Positions 1-7,651 of a stretch of DNA of 22,904 bases are shown in pieces. Source of the stretch: Deltaproteobacteria bacterium (GTDB lineage Bacteria; DRYD01); the NCBI GenBank assembly GCA_028276365.1, contig JAPYWL010000014.1:1-22904 (forward strand), in the 5' to 3' direction. The notes under the pieces were generated by a model. The model was not told where the DNA came from, did no database searches, and saw only the letters and a list, made by a program, of their open reading frames with translations. Positions within the stretch are counted from its first letter, which is position 1. Every line of letters starts with the position of its first letter. The translations under genes were made by a program, and so were the position numbers.

Positions 1-521
1 TGTTTTTCAATCCCTCTCATCATCATGCATAAATGAACACCATCTACTACAACTCCAACTCCCAAAGGATTAATTACTTTATCTATAGCCTCTGCGATTT
101 GATGAGTTAATCTCTCTTGAATTTGTAATCTCCTAGAATACATTTCAACTATTCTTGCAAACTTCGATATACCTAAGATTTTTTTATTAGGTATATAACC
201 TATATGAACTTTTCCAAAGAAAGGTAGCATATGATGTTCACATAATGAATAAAATTCTATATCTTTAACTATTATCATATCGTTATGGGTAGTTTCAAAA
301 ATTCCGTTACCTACAACCTTTTCTAAAGATTGAAAATAACCCTTAGTAAGATAAGCCCAAGCTTTAGCTACTCTTAACGGTGTTCTTTTCAAACCATCTC
401 TGTTTATATCTTCCCCTAACTCTTTAATAAACTCTCTAACTAATGTAGCTAAATTATTTAAATTAACTCCTGTTTCAAAAGATAAAGTTATTTCTTCATC
501 ATTTATTATTATTTTTTTCAT
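1..521 (-). CDS. folE: GTP cyclohydrolase I (FolE), 3' end outside the window
   Basis: Converts GTP to 7,8-dihydroneopterin triphosphate, the first step of folate/pterin synthesis, in the cytoplasm. I translated this from the reverse complement; 173 codons are visible and the frame is open to the window edge. The family zinc-site motif SLCEHH is at residues 92-97, so Cys94 and His97 are ligands, with the third ligand in [10 protein letters not shown] (Cys165). The [10 protein letters not shown] segment near residue 46 is also typical. The family is usually about 185-220 residues, so only the short C-terminus is missing. The ATG is preceded by an AGGGGAAAGGA ribosome site. The gene is divergent from the plus-strand pair starting at 1375. 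Confidence 0.96.
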   Translation of the reverse strand, partial: MKKIIINDEEITLSFETGVNLNNLATLVREFIKELGEDINRDGLKRTPLRVAKAWAYLTKGYFQSLEKVVGNGIFETTHNDMIIVKDIEFYSLCEHHMLPFFGKVHIGYIPNKKILGISKFARIVEMYSRRLQIQERLTHQIAEAIDKVINPLGVGVVVDGVHLCMMMRGIEK

Positions 522-683
522 AAAAATTTTCCTTTCCCCTTTAGATAAGCTTTTATAACTTATATTAACAATATGTACATATTTATCATATAAAACTGTT
601 ATATAACTGATGGAGTAGCAGATTATAACCCAGGACCATTATAAAATTCAACTGAAAATTTATTTAGCTTTTTATTTAACTCT

Positions 684-848
684 TTATTTATAGTTTTTAT
701 TTATAAAATTTACATAGACTTTGGGAAATGAACTATTTAGCTCAAGTGTAATATTTTTAGGATTAGGCCATCCTCTGTTAATTTTTTTTAGATTATAAGT
801 TGTAGAAATTTTTCTTACTCCCCTACTTAATATTAATATATTCTTTTT
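684..848 (-). pseudogene. Possible decayed coding fragment (54 codons, no start)
   Basis: On the minus strand a frame closed by TAA at 684-686 stays open back to a stop at 849-851. Its translation contains INRGWPNPKNITLELNSSF and then PKVYVNFINKN, with Trp, Pro and Gly residues and codon choice more protein-like than the surrounding low-complexity DNA. It has no ATG, GTG or TTG start, but a ribosome-site-like AAAGGGGAAAGGA lies just upstream at 861-873. I do not recognise the family. It could be the remnant of a gene that once sat upstream of folE, or a chance open frame. Confidence 0.25.
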
Positions 849-896
849 TTATAATTAATATCCTTTCCCCTTTTTATTTTTATTTTTATTTTTATT

Positions 897-1034
897 TTAG
901 TTTTTAGTTTTTTGTTTTTTTTTCAGATTTCCCTTCTTTTTTTTAATTATATTTTTTATAATAAATTCCTTTGAAATTTTTATAAAAATTTTTGGATACA
1001 TTTCAATAAATTCCCGCAATTTTTTACAAACTTG
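897..1034 (-). pseudogene. Possible coding fragment with a highly basic tail
   Basis: A minus-strand frame ending in TAA at 897-899 is open back to a stop at 1035-1037. It contains an ATG at 1001 and an earlier TTG at 1019. The translation includes LREFIEMYPKIFIKISKEF followed by a lysine-rich tail. No good Shine-Dalgarno precedes either start. A lysine-rich end is also what A-rich DNA gives by chance, so this may be a remnant of the C-terminus of a membrane or secreted protein, or nothing. I assign no function. Confidence 0.2.
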
Positions 1035-1374
1035 CTACTTTATACAGTATTGCTTTTAACTATAAATTAAATGTAATAAATCAGAACTTCTCTTTAAAAT
1101 CTAATGCCTTAGGGGTATTCAAATAAATAATTTATTTTTTATAGAACATAACCTTTTATATTATATTATTTATTAAGCTTTTTACTTTTTTATCGTTTAG
1201 GTAAAACCTTAAATAAGTTAAATAATTTTTTTAAATGTCTTAAATCTTTAAATTAATTTAAAAATAACATTTGGAATATTATTTAGTAAAATCAAATAAC
1301 AAATTTTGAATGTTTTATTTTAGTGATGTAAAAAAGGAACTATTTTTTTTAAGTTTTACTTTACAATAAGGGAA

Positions 1375-1734
1375 ATGAATAAAAAATTTCTAAAAGAATT
1401 ACTTTTTAATTTAGTTTTATTATTATCTTTTTTAGCTATATGGAATTTTTATAATGATATAGAAACAAAGAATTTTCCAAATTTAAACAAAATTTACATT
1501 ACTGTTAATAAAAGTAATTTAGTAAGTGTAAATAAAGGATTATATTTTATTTTAGTAAGTGGAGGGAATGCTAGTAAATATATATTTGAGTCTTATGAAA
1601 GGATTCTATCTAATTTGGGATATGTAATCAATGGAAACTACATTGGAGTCCTAAATGAACAAAAATATTACAAACAAGTATATCATATTTATAATTTTTT
1701 AAAAAATAATGATAAAAAAATTATTTTAAAATGA
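1375..1734 (+). CDS. Small protein with one N-terminal membrane anchor, unrecognised
   Basis: A 119-residue protein with a basic start (MNKKF) and one hydrophobic segment at about residues 9-24 that could be a membrane anchor or an uncleaved signal. A polar region of about 95 residues follows and would be outside the cell if the positive-inside rule holds. I see no catalytic motif and no family I recognise. An AAGGGA site lies only two bases before the ATG, which is close for a ribosome site, so expression may be weak. Its TGA stop overlaps the ATG of the next gene (ATGA), so the two are probably co-translated and may act together in the membrane. Confidence 0.6.
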   Translation: MNKKFLKELLFNLVLLLSFLAIWNFYNDIETKNFPNLNKIYITVNKSNLVSVNKGLYFILVSGGNASKYIFESYERILSNLGYVINGNYIGVLNEQKYYKQVYHIYNFLKNNDKKIILK

Positions 1735-2738
1735 ATAATGAATTAGTAGCTAATTTGGATAATGTTTATGTTATAAATGGTTTATTTTACGAGATGCACC
1801 CTTTAGGAGAAACAATAAATATAAAATCTAAAAAATACTATTCAACCTTAACTAACCATATTGGACAATTATCTGATTTTAATACTATATTCTCTATTTT
1901 ATCAATTCTTAACACTTTAAATGATTTTAATAACTATTATTTAGTAAAAAACAACTATCTTAAAATAATTTTTATTAAAGAATTATTAATTTATTTATTA
2001 ACAACATTGATATTTTTTCTTTTGATAAGCTATTTTTATATTTACAATAAAGATTTATTTTCTTTTTTAACATTTTTAACTATAATTTTAATTTATTTTT
2101 TATTTAAATATTTAAAAGGGTTTTATGAAGTAAATTTTATTATTTCTTGTCTCATTTTGAGTTATATATTAAAAAAATTAAACCTTAATCTAAAAGAAAT
2201 ATTAATTAGTTTTGAATTATTAATATTTTCGTTTATTTTATCTTCGATTTTATCTTGTTTATTTATTTTATTTTTAAGAAATATAGATATTAATTTAGTT
2301 TATTTTGATTGGGGATTTTTTAATAATTATTTTTTTAGTCAGTTATTTAATTTTATTATTTATTTTATTAATTTGTTTTTAGGTTTAAATTACAGTGTAA
2401 TAAAAGCTACTTCTTCATTACTACATTTACTTTTTATTATTTTTTTTATTTTTATTATTCAAAAACATAATTATGAATCTATCTCAAATTATATATATTC
2501 CAGATTTAATTTGATAAACAATTTAGTAAATAAATTAAATACAAATTTGATATTTTTAATAACAATTTTATTAATAATATCAATTAATTCCTTAAATTTG
2601 ATTCTTATTTACATTAATTTAAGTGAAATAGCATTTGATTTATTTAGGTTTTTACATTTTATCTTTAGAATATTATTAACTATTTCTTTATTTTTATTAT
2701 TAAAAAAATTTATATCAATAAAATTAAAGCATATTTGA
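1731..2738 (+). CDS. Multi-pass membrane protein, unrecognised
   Basis: A 335-residue protein starting within the stop codon of the upstream gene. Residues 1-75 are polar. The rest is strongly hydrophobic, with roughly seven or eight membrane segments (about 78-106, 110-128, 134-149, 156-181, 196-219, 228-244, 274-298 and 303-328), rich in Phe, Leu, Ile and Tyr as expected for a membrane protein in very AT-rich DNA. I see no transporter signature, conserved charged pair or enzyme motif. The first gene supplies a single-anchor partner, so a two-component membrane complex is plausible, but this is inference from the overlap alone. It could also be the divergent membrane part of an export system. 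Confidence 0.6.
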   Translation: MNNELVANLDNVYVINGLFYEMHPLGETINIKSKKYYSTLTNHIGQLSDFNTIFSILSILNTLNDFNNYYLVKNNYLKIIFIKELLIYLLTTLIFFLLISYFYIYNKDLFSFLTFLTIILIYFLFKYLKGFYEVNFIISCLILSYILKKLNLNLKEILISFELLIFSFILSSILSCLFILFLRNIDINLVYFDWGFFNNYFFSQLFNFIIYFINLFLGLNYSVIKATSSLLHLLFIIFFIFIIQKHNYESISNYIYSRFNLINNLVNKLNTNLIFLITILLIISINSLNLILIYINLSEIAFDLFRFLHFIFRILLTISLFLLLKKFISIKLKHI

Positions 2739-2756
2739 AATTGTTAAAAGATAAAG

Positions 2757-2780
2757 TATTAATTTTTAATAGTTTTTTTT
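2757..2780 (+). terminator. Weak terminator-like hairpin
   Basis: TATTAA at 2757-2762 can pair with TTAATA at 2766-2771 around a three-base loop, and eight T residues follow at 2773-2780. It lies 18 bases after the stop of the membrane-protein gene, where a Rho-independent terminator would be expected. The stem is only A/T pairs, so its strength is doubtful, and in such AT-rich DNA it could be chance. The opposite-strand operon also ends nearby, at 2858. Confidence 0.35.
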
Positions 2781-2857
2781 AAGAAATCTTAATTAAATTA
2801 CCAAAAATCTTTATCATTTAAAGCTTTTTCGAAATAATACTTGTCTATAAATAGTAA

Positions 2858-3961
2858 TTATAATCTAAATTTTCTACTTAATTTTAATAAAAATAAATAA
2901 AGAGTTTTTTCTGATCCATACATATCATGGGGTTTTTCAGGTCTTTTTAAATAATTTTCAAAATCTTCTTTAGTCCATCTCATTTTTTTTAAAAAATATT
3001 CAATATCTTGTTTTAGCTCTTCTTCAGAAGGATATGCATATTTGCTTTTCATTTGCTCTAAAGCTTGCTCTCTTGTAATCTGTCCTGAAATTATTAAAGA
3101 AGATAAATGTAATTTCCTTTTGTCTACCCCAAATTTTTCTATCAACAAAAATCCTTGATAAAATCTCGTAAAAACTGATTCATAATGTTTATAAGGATAA
3201 GGTTTATAGCTAAAATTTCTTTGAAGTATATCTAATGCTTCATACTTATTATAATAAGGTAAATAATCTAGAAAAGGTATTATTTTTATCTTTTTTATAA
3301 ACTCATAATATATATATTCTAAAGTTCCAATAGAAGGAAAAGTTTTAATTTTTACTTTATTTCTTTTAGCTAGGGAATATATATTTTTCTTATCCAGTTT
3401 GTACCAATTCCAATTTTCAGGCATTCTCATTCCTTCAGTATATTTATTATAACCAGCTAATATATATTTTATCCCATATTTATTAGCTTGTTGATAATTA
3501 ACAGCAAGCATAGCATTATCATAAAGTAGTTCTATATCAATAACATCAGCATCAAAAAATGCCTGCATTAAATCCCTATACTCTTCCCAATCTATAACAT
3601 AAGTAAAAAGATCTACTTTTAATTTTTCTACTAAATTCTTTATATTATTTGAAGCTAATTCACTATCCCAACCATTATCCATATGAACAGCTAAAGGTCT
3701 CAAACCTAATTCTTTTACTTTAACCAAAGTATAAGAGCTATCAACTCCACCACTAATACCAACTATACAATCATAAGGTTTATTTTTAGAAGCTTTTTTA
3801 ATTCTATCTACTAACTCATCCAAAGCAATATTTATCTTTTTTACATTACTCTTTAATAATTTTTCAAATTCTTTACAATAGTTACAAATACCGTTTTCAT
3901 CAAAAGTTATACCCTTAGCAGTAGTATCCATTAAACATCTCTTACATTGCCTATATTCCAT
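2858..3961 (-). CDS. N-acetyl sugar amidotransferase (PseA/WbpG-like PP-loop ATPase)
   Basis: Probably converts an N-acyl group on a surface sugar to an amidino group, using ATP and ammonia delivered by the adjacent HisH/HisF pair, as known for WbpG/WbuX/PseA proteins. The N-terminus has a CxxC-CxxC zinc-ribbon pattern (Cys6, Cys9, Cys26, Cys29). The PP-loop SGGVDSS at residues 70-76 is the ATP pyrophosphatase motif, and the AVHMDNGWDSELA segment follows as in the family. The frame is open eight codons further upstream (ATG at 3985), but AAAGGGAGTG at 3969-3978 sits correctly in front of the ATG at 3961, so I use that start (367 residues). It is the last gene of the long minus-strand array. 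Confidence 0.92.
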   Translation of the reverse strand: MEYRQCKRCLMDTTAKGITFDENGICNYCKEFEKLLKSNVKKINIALDELVDRIKKASKNKPYDCIVGISGGVDSSYTLVKVKELGLRPLAVHMDNGWDSELASNNIKNLVEKLKVDLFTYVIDWEEYRDLMQAFFDADVIDIELLYDNAMLAVNYQQANKYGIKYILAGYNKYTEGMRMPENWNWYKLDKKNIYSLAKRNKVKIKTFPSIGTLEYIYYEFIKKIKIIPFLDYLPYYNKYEALDILQRNFSYKPYPYKHYESVFTRFYQGFLLIEKFGVDKRKLHLSSLIISGQITREQALEQMKSKYAYPSEEELKQDIEYFLKKMRWTKEDFENYLKRPEKPHDMYGSEKTLYLFLLKLSRKFRL

Positions 3962-3993
3962 TTTACTCACTCCCTTTATTCTCATTTTGATAT

Positions 3994-4758
3994 CTAAATA
4001 TTTTGTCCAAATATATTTTTTAAATCTTCATAATTAGGATAAGAAATTAAAACGGCTCTATGAGGTCCTTGAAAAACAAACATAGATCCTGCTGCACAAG
4101 CACTAGCACCGGCTTCAACAGCTTTCTTAAAATCCTCTAATTTACCAGCCCCACCACAAGCTATCAACGGAATTTTAATCTTTTTAGAAATCTGATTAAT
4201 AAGTTCAAGATTATATCCCCCCATTGTACCATCTCTATCTATATCATTTAACAATATCTCACCTACCCCTAATTCTTCCATATACATAGCAAAATCAATA
4301 GGATCATACTTAGTTTCTACCGTACCACATTTAATAAAAACCTTATATCCCCAAAAAGTTTTCTTAACATCAAGAGAAAAAACTATAGCTTGACTTCCAA
4401 ATTCTTTCACTAAATCTCTAACCAAATTAGGGTTAAGAACTGCATAAGTATTTAAAACAATTTTTTCAATCCCAATAGCAAATAACTTTCTTGCTTCCTC
4501 AACATATTTTATGCCTCCACCATAAGCTAATGGAATAAAAGCTTCTGAAACTACTTCTCTTAGATATTCAAAATCTATATTTTTATTCTTTAAAGTAGAT
4601 TCTATATCTAATATTATAATTTCATCTACTTCTTTATCATTAAAAATCTTTACAGTATTTATAGGGTCACCTACATATTTATGGTTTCTAAAATTAATTC
4701 CCTTATATAAACCACGATTTTTCATTAATAATAAAGGAATTATTCTCGGTATCATCAT
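3994..4758 (-). CDS. hisF: HisF-like subunit of the sugar amidotransferase
   Basis: A (beta/alpha)8-barrel of about 254 residues related to imidazole glycerol phosphate synthase HisF. It has AYGGGIKYVEEARKLF, GEILLNDIDRDGTMGGY and ACGGAGKLEDF, the phosphate-binding loops of the family. The catalytic Asp of true HisF (D11 in the IIxCLDVKDG loop) is replaced: here the loop reads IIPLLLMKNRG, with Leu at that position, while the second catalytic Asp is kept in SLDVKKT. This is the pattern of HisF2/WbuZ-type proteins, which channel ammonia to an amidotransferase rather than making histidine. The frame could begin with TTG at 4764, but ATG at 4758 or 4755 is more likely; no good ribosome site precedes any of them. 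Confidence 0.9.
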   Translation of the reverse strand: MMIPRIIPLLLMKNRGLYKGINFRNHKYVGDPINTVKIFNDKEVDEIIILDIESTLKNKNIDFEYLREVVSEAFIPLAYGGGIKYVEEARKLFAIGIEKIVLNTYAVLNPNLVRDLVKEFGSQAIVFSLDVKKTFWGYKVFIKCGTVETKYDPIDFAMYMEELGVGEILLNDIDRDGTMGGYNLELINQISKKIKIPLIACGGAGKLEDFKKAVEAGASACAAGSMFVFQGPHRAVLISYPNYEDLKNIFGQNI

Positions 4759-4859
4759 AATCAAATATCCATATATATTCTTATATTACAATTATCTATC
4801 TATTAACTAGATTTTATAATTTATACTTTGCAATAAATTAAGCAAATTTAAACACTTTC

Positions 4860-5465
4860 CTAAAATTTAGTTATAAAATTTTTTAATAACATCATTCCAA
4901 ATTTATGCGACTTTTCAGGATGAAATTGAACCCCAATAATGTTTTCTCTTTGAAAACTGGATACAAAATCATGTATATAAAAAGTTGTAGTAAGGATATC
5001 ATCTTTATTATAGGATTCTACATAATAGCTATGAACAAAATAAAATCTCCATTCAGAAAATTCGCTACTAAAAAGATCACTATTTTTAATTATTTTAACG
5101 TAATTCCATCCCATATGTGGTATTTTATAAGTATCACTTACAAATCTTTTTGTTTCAGCGTCAATCCAAGATAATCCTTGTAATTCCCCTTCCTCACTTT
5201 TCTTAGTCATTAGTTGCATACCTAAACAAATACCTAAAATCGGCACTCTTTCCTTAAAAACTTTATATTCTAAAATTTCAATTAATCCTAATTTCTTTAA
5301 ATTAATTATACCATTATCAAAAGCTCCTACCCCAGGTAAAATAATTTTTTTAGCTTTTTCGATTTCATTTATATTTGAAGTTATTAATGCTTCAAAACCA
5401 ATTTTTTTTATCATATTATATACAGAACCAACATTACCCATATTATAATTTACTATTACTATCAT
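4860..5465 (-). CDS. hisH: HisH-like glutamine amidotransferase subunit
   Basis: Class I glutaminase of 201 residues that releases ammonia from glutamine for its HisF-type partner. The nucleophile Cys80 is in GICLGMQLM, and the His182/Glu184 pair is in GVQFHPEKS. The N-terminal VNYNMGNVGSV and the LPGVGAFDNG loop are typical of HisH. No other histidine genes are nearby. Its neighbours are a HisF lacking a catalytic Asp and a PP-loop sugar amidotransferase, so it most likely serves acetamidino-sugar formation. It starts three bases after the TGA of the upstream glycosyltransferase gene and in the same reading frame. A 95-base gap separates it from hisF. Confidence 0.93.
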   Translation of the reverse strand: MIVIVNYNMGNVGSVYNMIKKIGFEALITSNINEIEKAKKIILPGVGAFDNGIINLKKLGLIEILEYKVFKERVPILGICLGMQLMTKKSEEGELQGLSWIDAETKRFVSDTYKIPHMGWNYVKIIKNSDLFSSEFSEWRFYFVHSYYVESYNKDDILTTTFYIHDFVSSFQRENIIGVQFHPEKSHKFGMMLLKNFITKF

Positions 5466-5468
5466 AAT

Positions 5469-6884
5469 TCACTTTAAAATACTCTCAATAAATTTTCTAT
5501 AATTAGCTAAAGAATTAGATTTCCAAATATCTTCTATTTCAATATTCATATTATTATATGTAATGTTTTGTATTTTATTAATTATTTCATTTATATTATA
5601 ATCAACTTCCTCAAATAAATCATCTTTTTTTTCCAAAAATTCATTTTTGGGATTTCTAATTAATATAACTTTAACATTAAAAGCCAATGCTTCATACAAA
5701 ACAGTCGATTTTTCAAAAGATAATACAATATCGTAATTAATAAGGCTTTTATATAGATTATCATTATCTATTTTAATACCTATTTTAATAATTTGATTAT
5801 ATCTTTGATTTATAGCTACTCTTTCAGAGGGATGTGGTCTAAAGACTATTTCATATATATTTTTATCCAATAAATCATATAAATTCTTCACTAATTGATT
5901 ATAATACTCTACTAAGCTCCCTCCAGAAATAATTAAAATATACTTTTTATTTTTTTCTTTTTTTAAATTTAATGATTTAGTTTTCTCTTCTAAATAAGGA
6001 AAACCTATTTCCACTGTTTTTGATGGTATTCTAACATTGTTACTCCAAAACCTACCAAAAGTTAGGAAATAATCAGGTAAATACTCAGTTATATAATTAT
6101 GCAAACTATAATGGTAATTATAAGCTATATGATCTTTACCAATATACCCATGCTGTAACTCTAATATAATAATCCCATTTTTTTTAGCTAAATATATTAA
6201 ATCTGTGTATTTTCCATAATGAGCATCTTCTATTATCAATACCTTTGGCTCTAATTTTTTTAGCAATATACTGTAAAGAATATTGTTTATCCTTATAAAC
6301 TTGGATATACTAAAAAGATTATGTTTAAAATTTTCCAATGTTTTTACATCATATAATATTTTATTTTTATCACAAATATCTTTTAGATAGTTTAATAGCA
6401 ATATAATATTTTTTTGATCCTCCTTACTTACTAATAAGTATTTAGAAAGCTTTCTAAGTATTAAAACTATATCAATTGAATAAGATTTTATTTTTCTAGG
6501 TTCGTAAAAAAATAATCTATTAGAATATTCCAATAAGATAGTATCTTCAGGAAAAATACTATAAATTAAGTCATACAATCTATTAGTAAAATATTCTCCT
6601 TCCCATACATTATTAATAGCAGCTCCTATAATAGCTACATTGTATTTCTTTTTAATAAAAAATGGAAACTTTTTTATAGAATTTATCAAATAACTAATTT
6701 TCTTTTTGAAATTAATTTTTTTTAAATCTAAAGAGGCATGCGGTTCATCTAAACTATATCTCTTTTTTATGATGTGCCAAAGAAAATCAACTCTAATAAA
6801 AAGCCACATCGGTAAATTATTTAATTTAAATCTAAAATCTAAAATCTTAGGATCTTCCTCTAACTTTAGCAATTCTTCGTTCAT
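5469..6884 (-). CDS. Putative GT-B-like surface-glycan glycosyltransferase
   Basis: A soluble protein of about 471 residues. From the ATG at 6884, QHG lies at residues 244-246 within LELQHGYIGKDHIAYN, and FRPHPSE lies at about 348-354. QHG followed about 100 residues later by RPHP resembles capsule/Kdo-transferase-type and other CMP-sugar-using GT-B proteins. The segments SGGSLVEYY (about 320) and SFEKSTVLYEALAFNVKVI (about 385) fit the nucleotide-binding C-terminal domain. By position, next to a CMP-nonulosonate synthetase and decoration enzymes, it is the best candidate for the transferase that attaches the finished sugar, but the substrate is unproven. A GTG at 6902 would overlap the upstream gene; the ATG at 6884 follows its stop by one base and I prefer it. 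Confidence 0.6.
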   Translation of the reverse strand: MNEELLKLEEDPKILDFRFKLNNLPMWLFIRVDFLWHIIKKRYSLDEPHASLDLKKINFKKKISYLINSIKKFPFFIKKKYNVAIIGAAINNVWEGEYFTNRLYDLIYSIFPEDTILLEYSNRLFFYEPRKIKSYSIDIVLILRKLSKYLLVSKEDQKNIILLLNYLKDICDKNKILYDVKTLENFKHNLFSISKFIRINNILYSILLKKLEPKVLIIEDAHYGKYTDLIYLAKKNGIIILELQHGYIGKDHIAYNYHYSLHNYITEYLPDYFLTFGRFWSNNVRIPSKTVEIGFPYLEEKTKSLNLKKEKNKKYILIISGGSLVEYYNQLVKNLYDLLDKNIYEIVFRPHPSERVAINQRYNQIIKIGIKIDNDNLYKSLINYDIVLSFEKSTVLYEALAFNVKVILIRNPKNEFLEKKDDLFEEVDYNINEIINKIQNITYNNMNIEIEDIWKSNSLANYRKFIESILK

Positions 6885-6885
6885 A

Positions 6886-7614
6886 TCAAGCAATTTTATC
6901 ACCTATAAAATCTCTGGTTAATATAATTAATAAATCATTTTTTATATTCTCAAATAAAATAGAATGTCCTTTTCTATTTAAATGATGTAAATCCTTTAAA
7001 AAACATTCTTCGGGTTCAAAATCTTTATAAGCATTAACTAAAAAGTAATCAGCATTTTCCTCTAAAACTTTATTATACTTAATTATATTATCTTTTACTC
7101 TTGGGCTATGTTTAATAAAACCAATACAAGGTGGAGCAATTGGTATTACTATTACTTTCGCATTGTTATTTCTTAAAATATCAAAAATTGTTTTTACATT
7201 ATATTTAAATTCTCTTATCTTAACTCTTTCTATTTTTCTTATTGTTGTAAGAATATTATGGTACTTAGAAGCTAATTTTTGTACTATTCCTGATAATTTT
7301 AAGAAAGTAAAGAATTTAATTTCTTTTTCTTTAAGAGCTCTTGGAGCACAATCTACAATACCAAACTGCAGTATTACAAAATCAGGTTTATAAAGTGGTA
7401 ATTCCGTTTTTGCTTTCTCCAATAATTGTCTTGAATCTAATCCATAAACTACCATCGGATAAAATTCTATATCTTTAAAAGGTTTAAAAAAATTGATAAT
7501 CTTAAATACCCATGTATCTTCATAAAATATGTTTTCTTCTGCATATCGCGGCCCCCCTAATGAATCAGTAACAATAATCACTTTTTTTACTAAATTATGC
7601 CTACCCTGAACCAT
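6886..7614 (-). CDS. SGNH/GDSL-fold hydrolase or acyltransferase
   Basis: A 242-residue protein of SGNH fold. VTDSLGG places the nucleophile Ser18 near the start, and DLHHLNRKGH gives the Asp208/His211 pair. The block that usually contains GxND reads FGIVDCAPR, so the usual oxyanion-hole Asn is not present at that site. SGNH proteins in surface-glycan loci usually add or remove O-acetyl groups, so a role in trimming or O-acylating the nonulosonate or its glycan is likely but inferred. The ATG at 7614 has no clear Shine-Dalgarno. The TGA stop is one base before the preferred ATG of the glycosyltransferase gene, suggesting translational coupling. Confidence 0.7.
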   Translation of the reverse strand: MVQGRHNLVKKVIIVTDSLGGPRYAEENIFYEDTWVFKIINFFKPFKDIEFYPMVVYGLDSRQLLEKAKTELPLYKPDFVILQFGIVDCAPRALKEKEIKFFTFLKLSGIVQKLASKYHNILTTIRKIERVKIREFKYNVKTIFDILRNNNAKVIVIPIAPPCIGFIKHSPRVKDNIIKYNKVLEENADYFLVNAYKDFEPEECFLKDLHHLNRKGHSILFENIKNDLLIILTRDFIGDKIA

Positions 7615-7651
7615 CGGTTAGTATAAATTTATTTTAGTAAATTTAATAAAT

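Larger units (their letters stand above)
522..1374. other. Long AT-rich intergenic region with possible gene remnants
   Basis: This 850-base gap between divergent genes has no intact gene of convincing length. It is almost pure A/T, with a (TTTTTA)n-like microsatellite of about 4.5 units at 871-899. The 13-mer TCCTTTCCCCTTT occurs at 530-542, where its complement is the folE ribosome site, and again at 861-873, so the second copy may be the ribosome site of a lost minus-strand gene. Two short minus-strand frames listed separately (684-848 and 897-1034) have protein-like composition. Promoters for folE and for the 1375 gene must lie here, but the base composition makes any -35/-10 assignment unreliable. 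Confidence 0.5.

Noticed and set aside
871-899. TTTTTA repeat as a CRISPR or phase-variation tract
   Set aside because: It is a short simple-sequence run with no spacers, and it lies outside any intact reading frame or assignable promoter.
4905-5174. Plus-strand open frame inside hisH
   Set aside because: It is the antisense shadow of a gene with clear catalytic motifs. The same applies to the plus-strand frames within the other minus-strand genes (for example 6706-6921, 7163-7393, 8505-8696, 9273-9536, 11210-11437, 14615-14818 and 15158-15373).
3994-5465. A histidine biosynthesis operon
   Set aside because: Only hisH and hisF homologues are present, HisF lacks a catalytic Asp, and the pair is next to a PP-loop sugar amidotransferase in a surface-sugar array.
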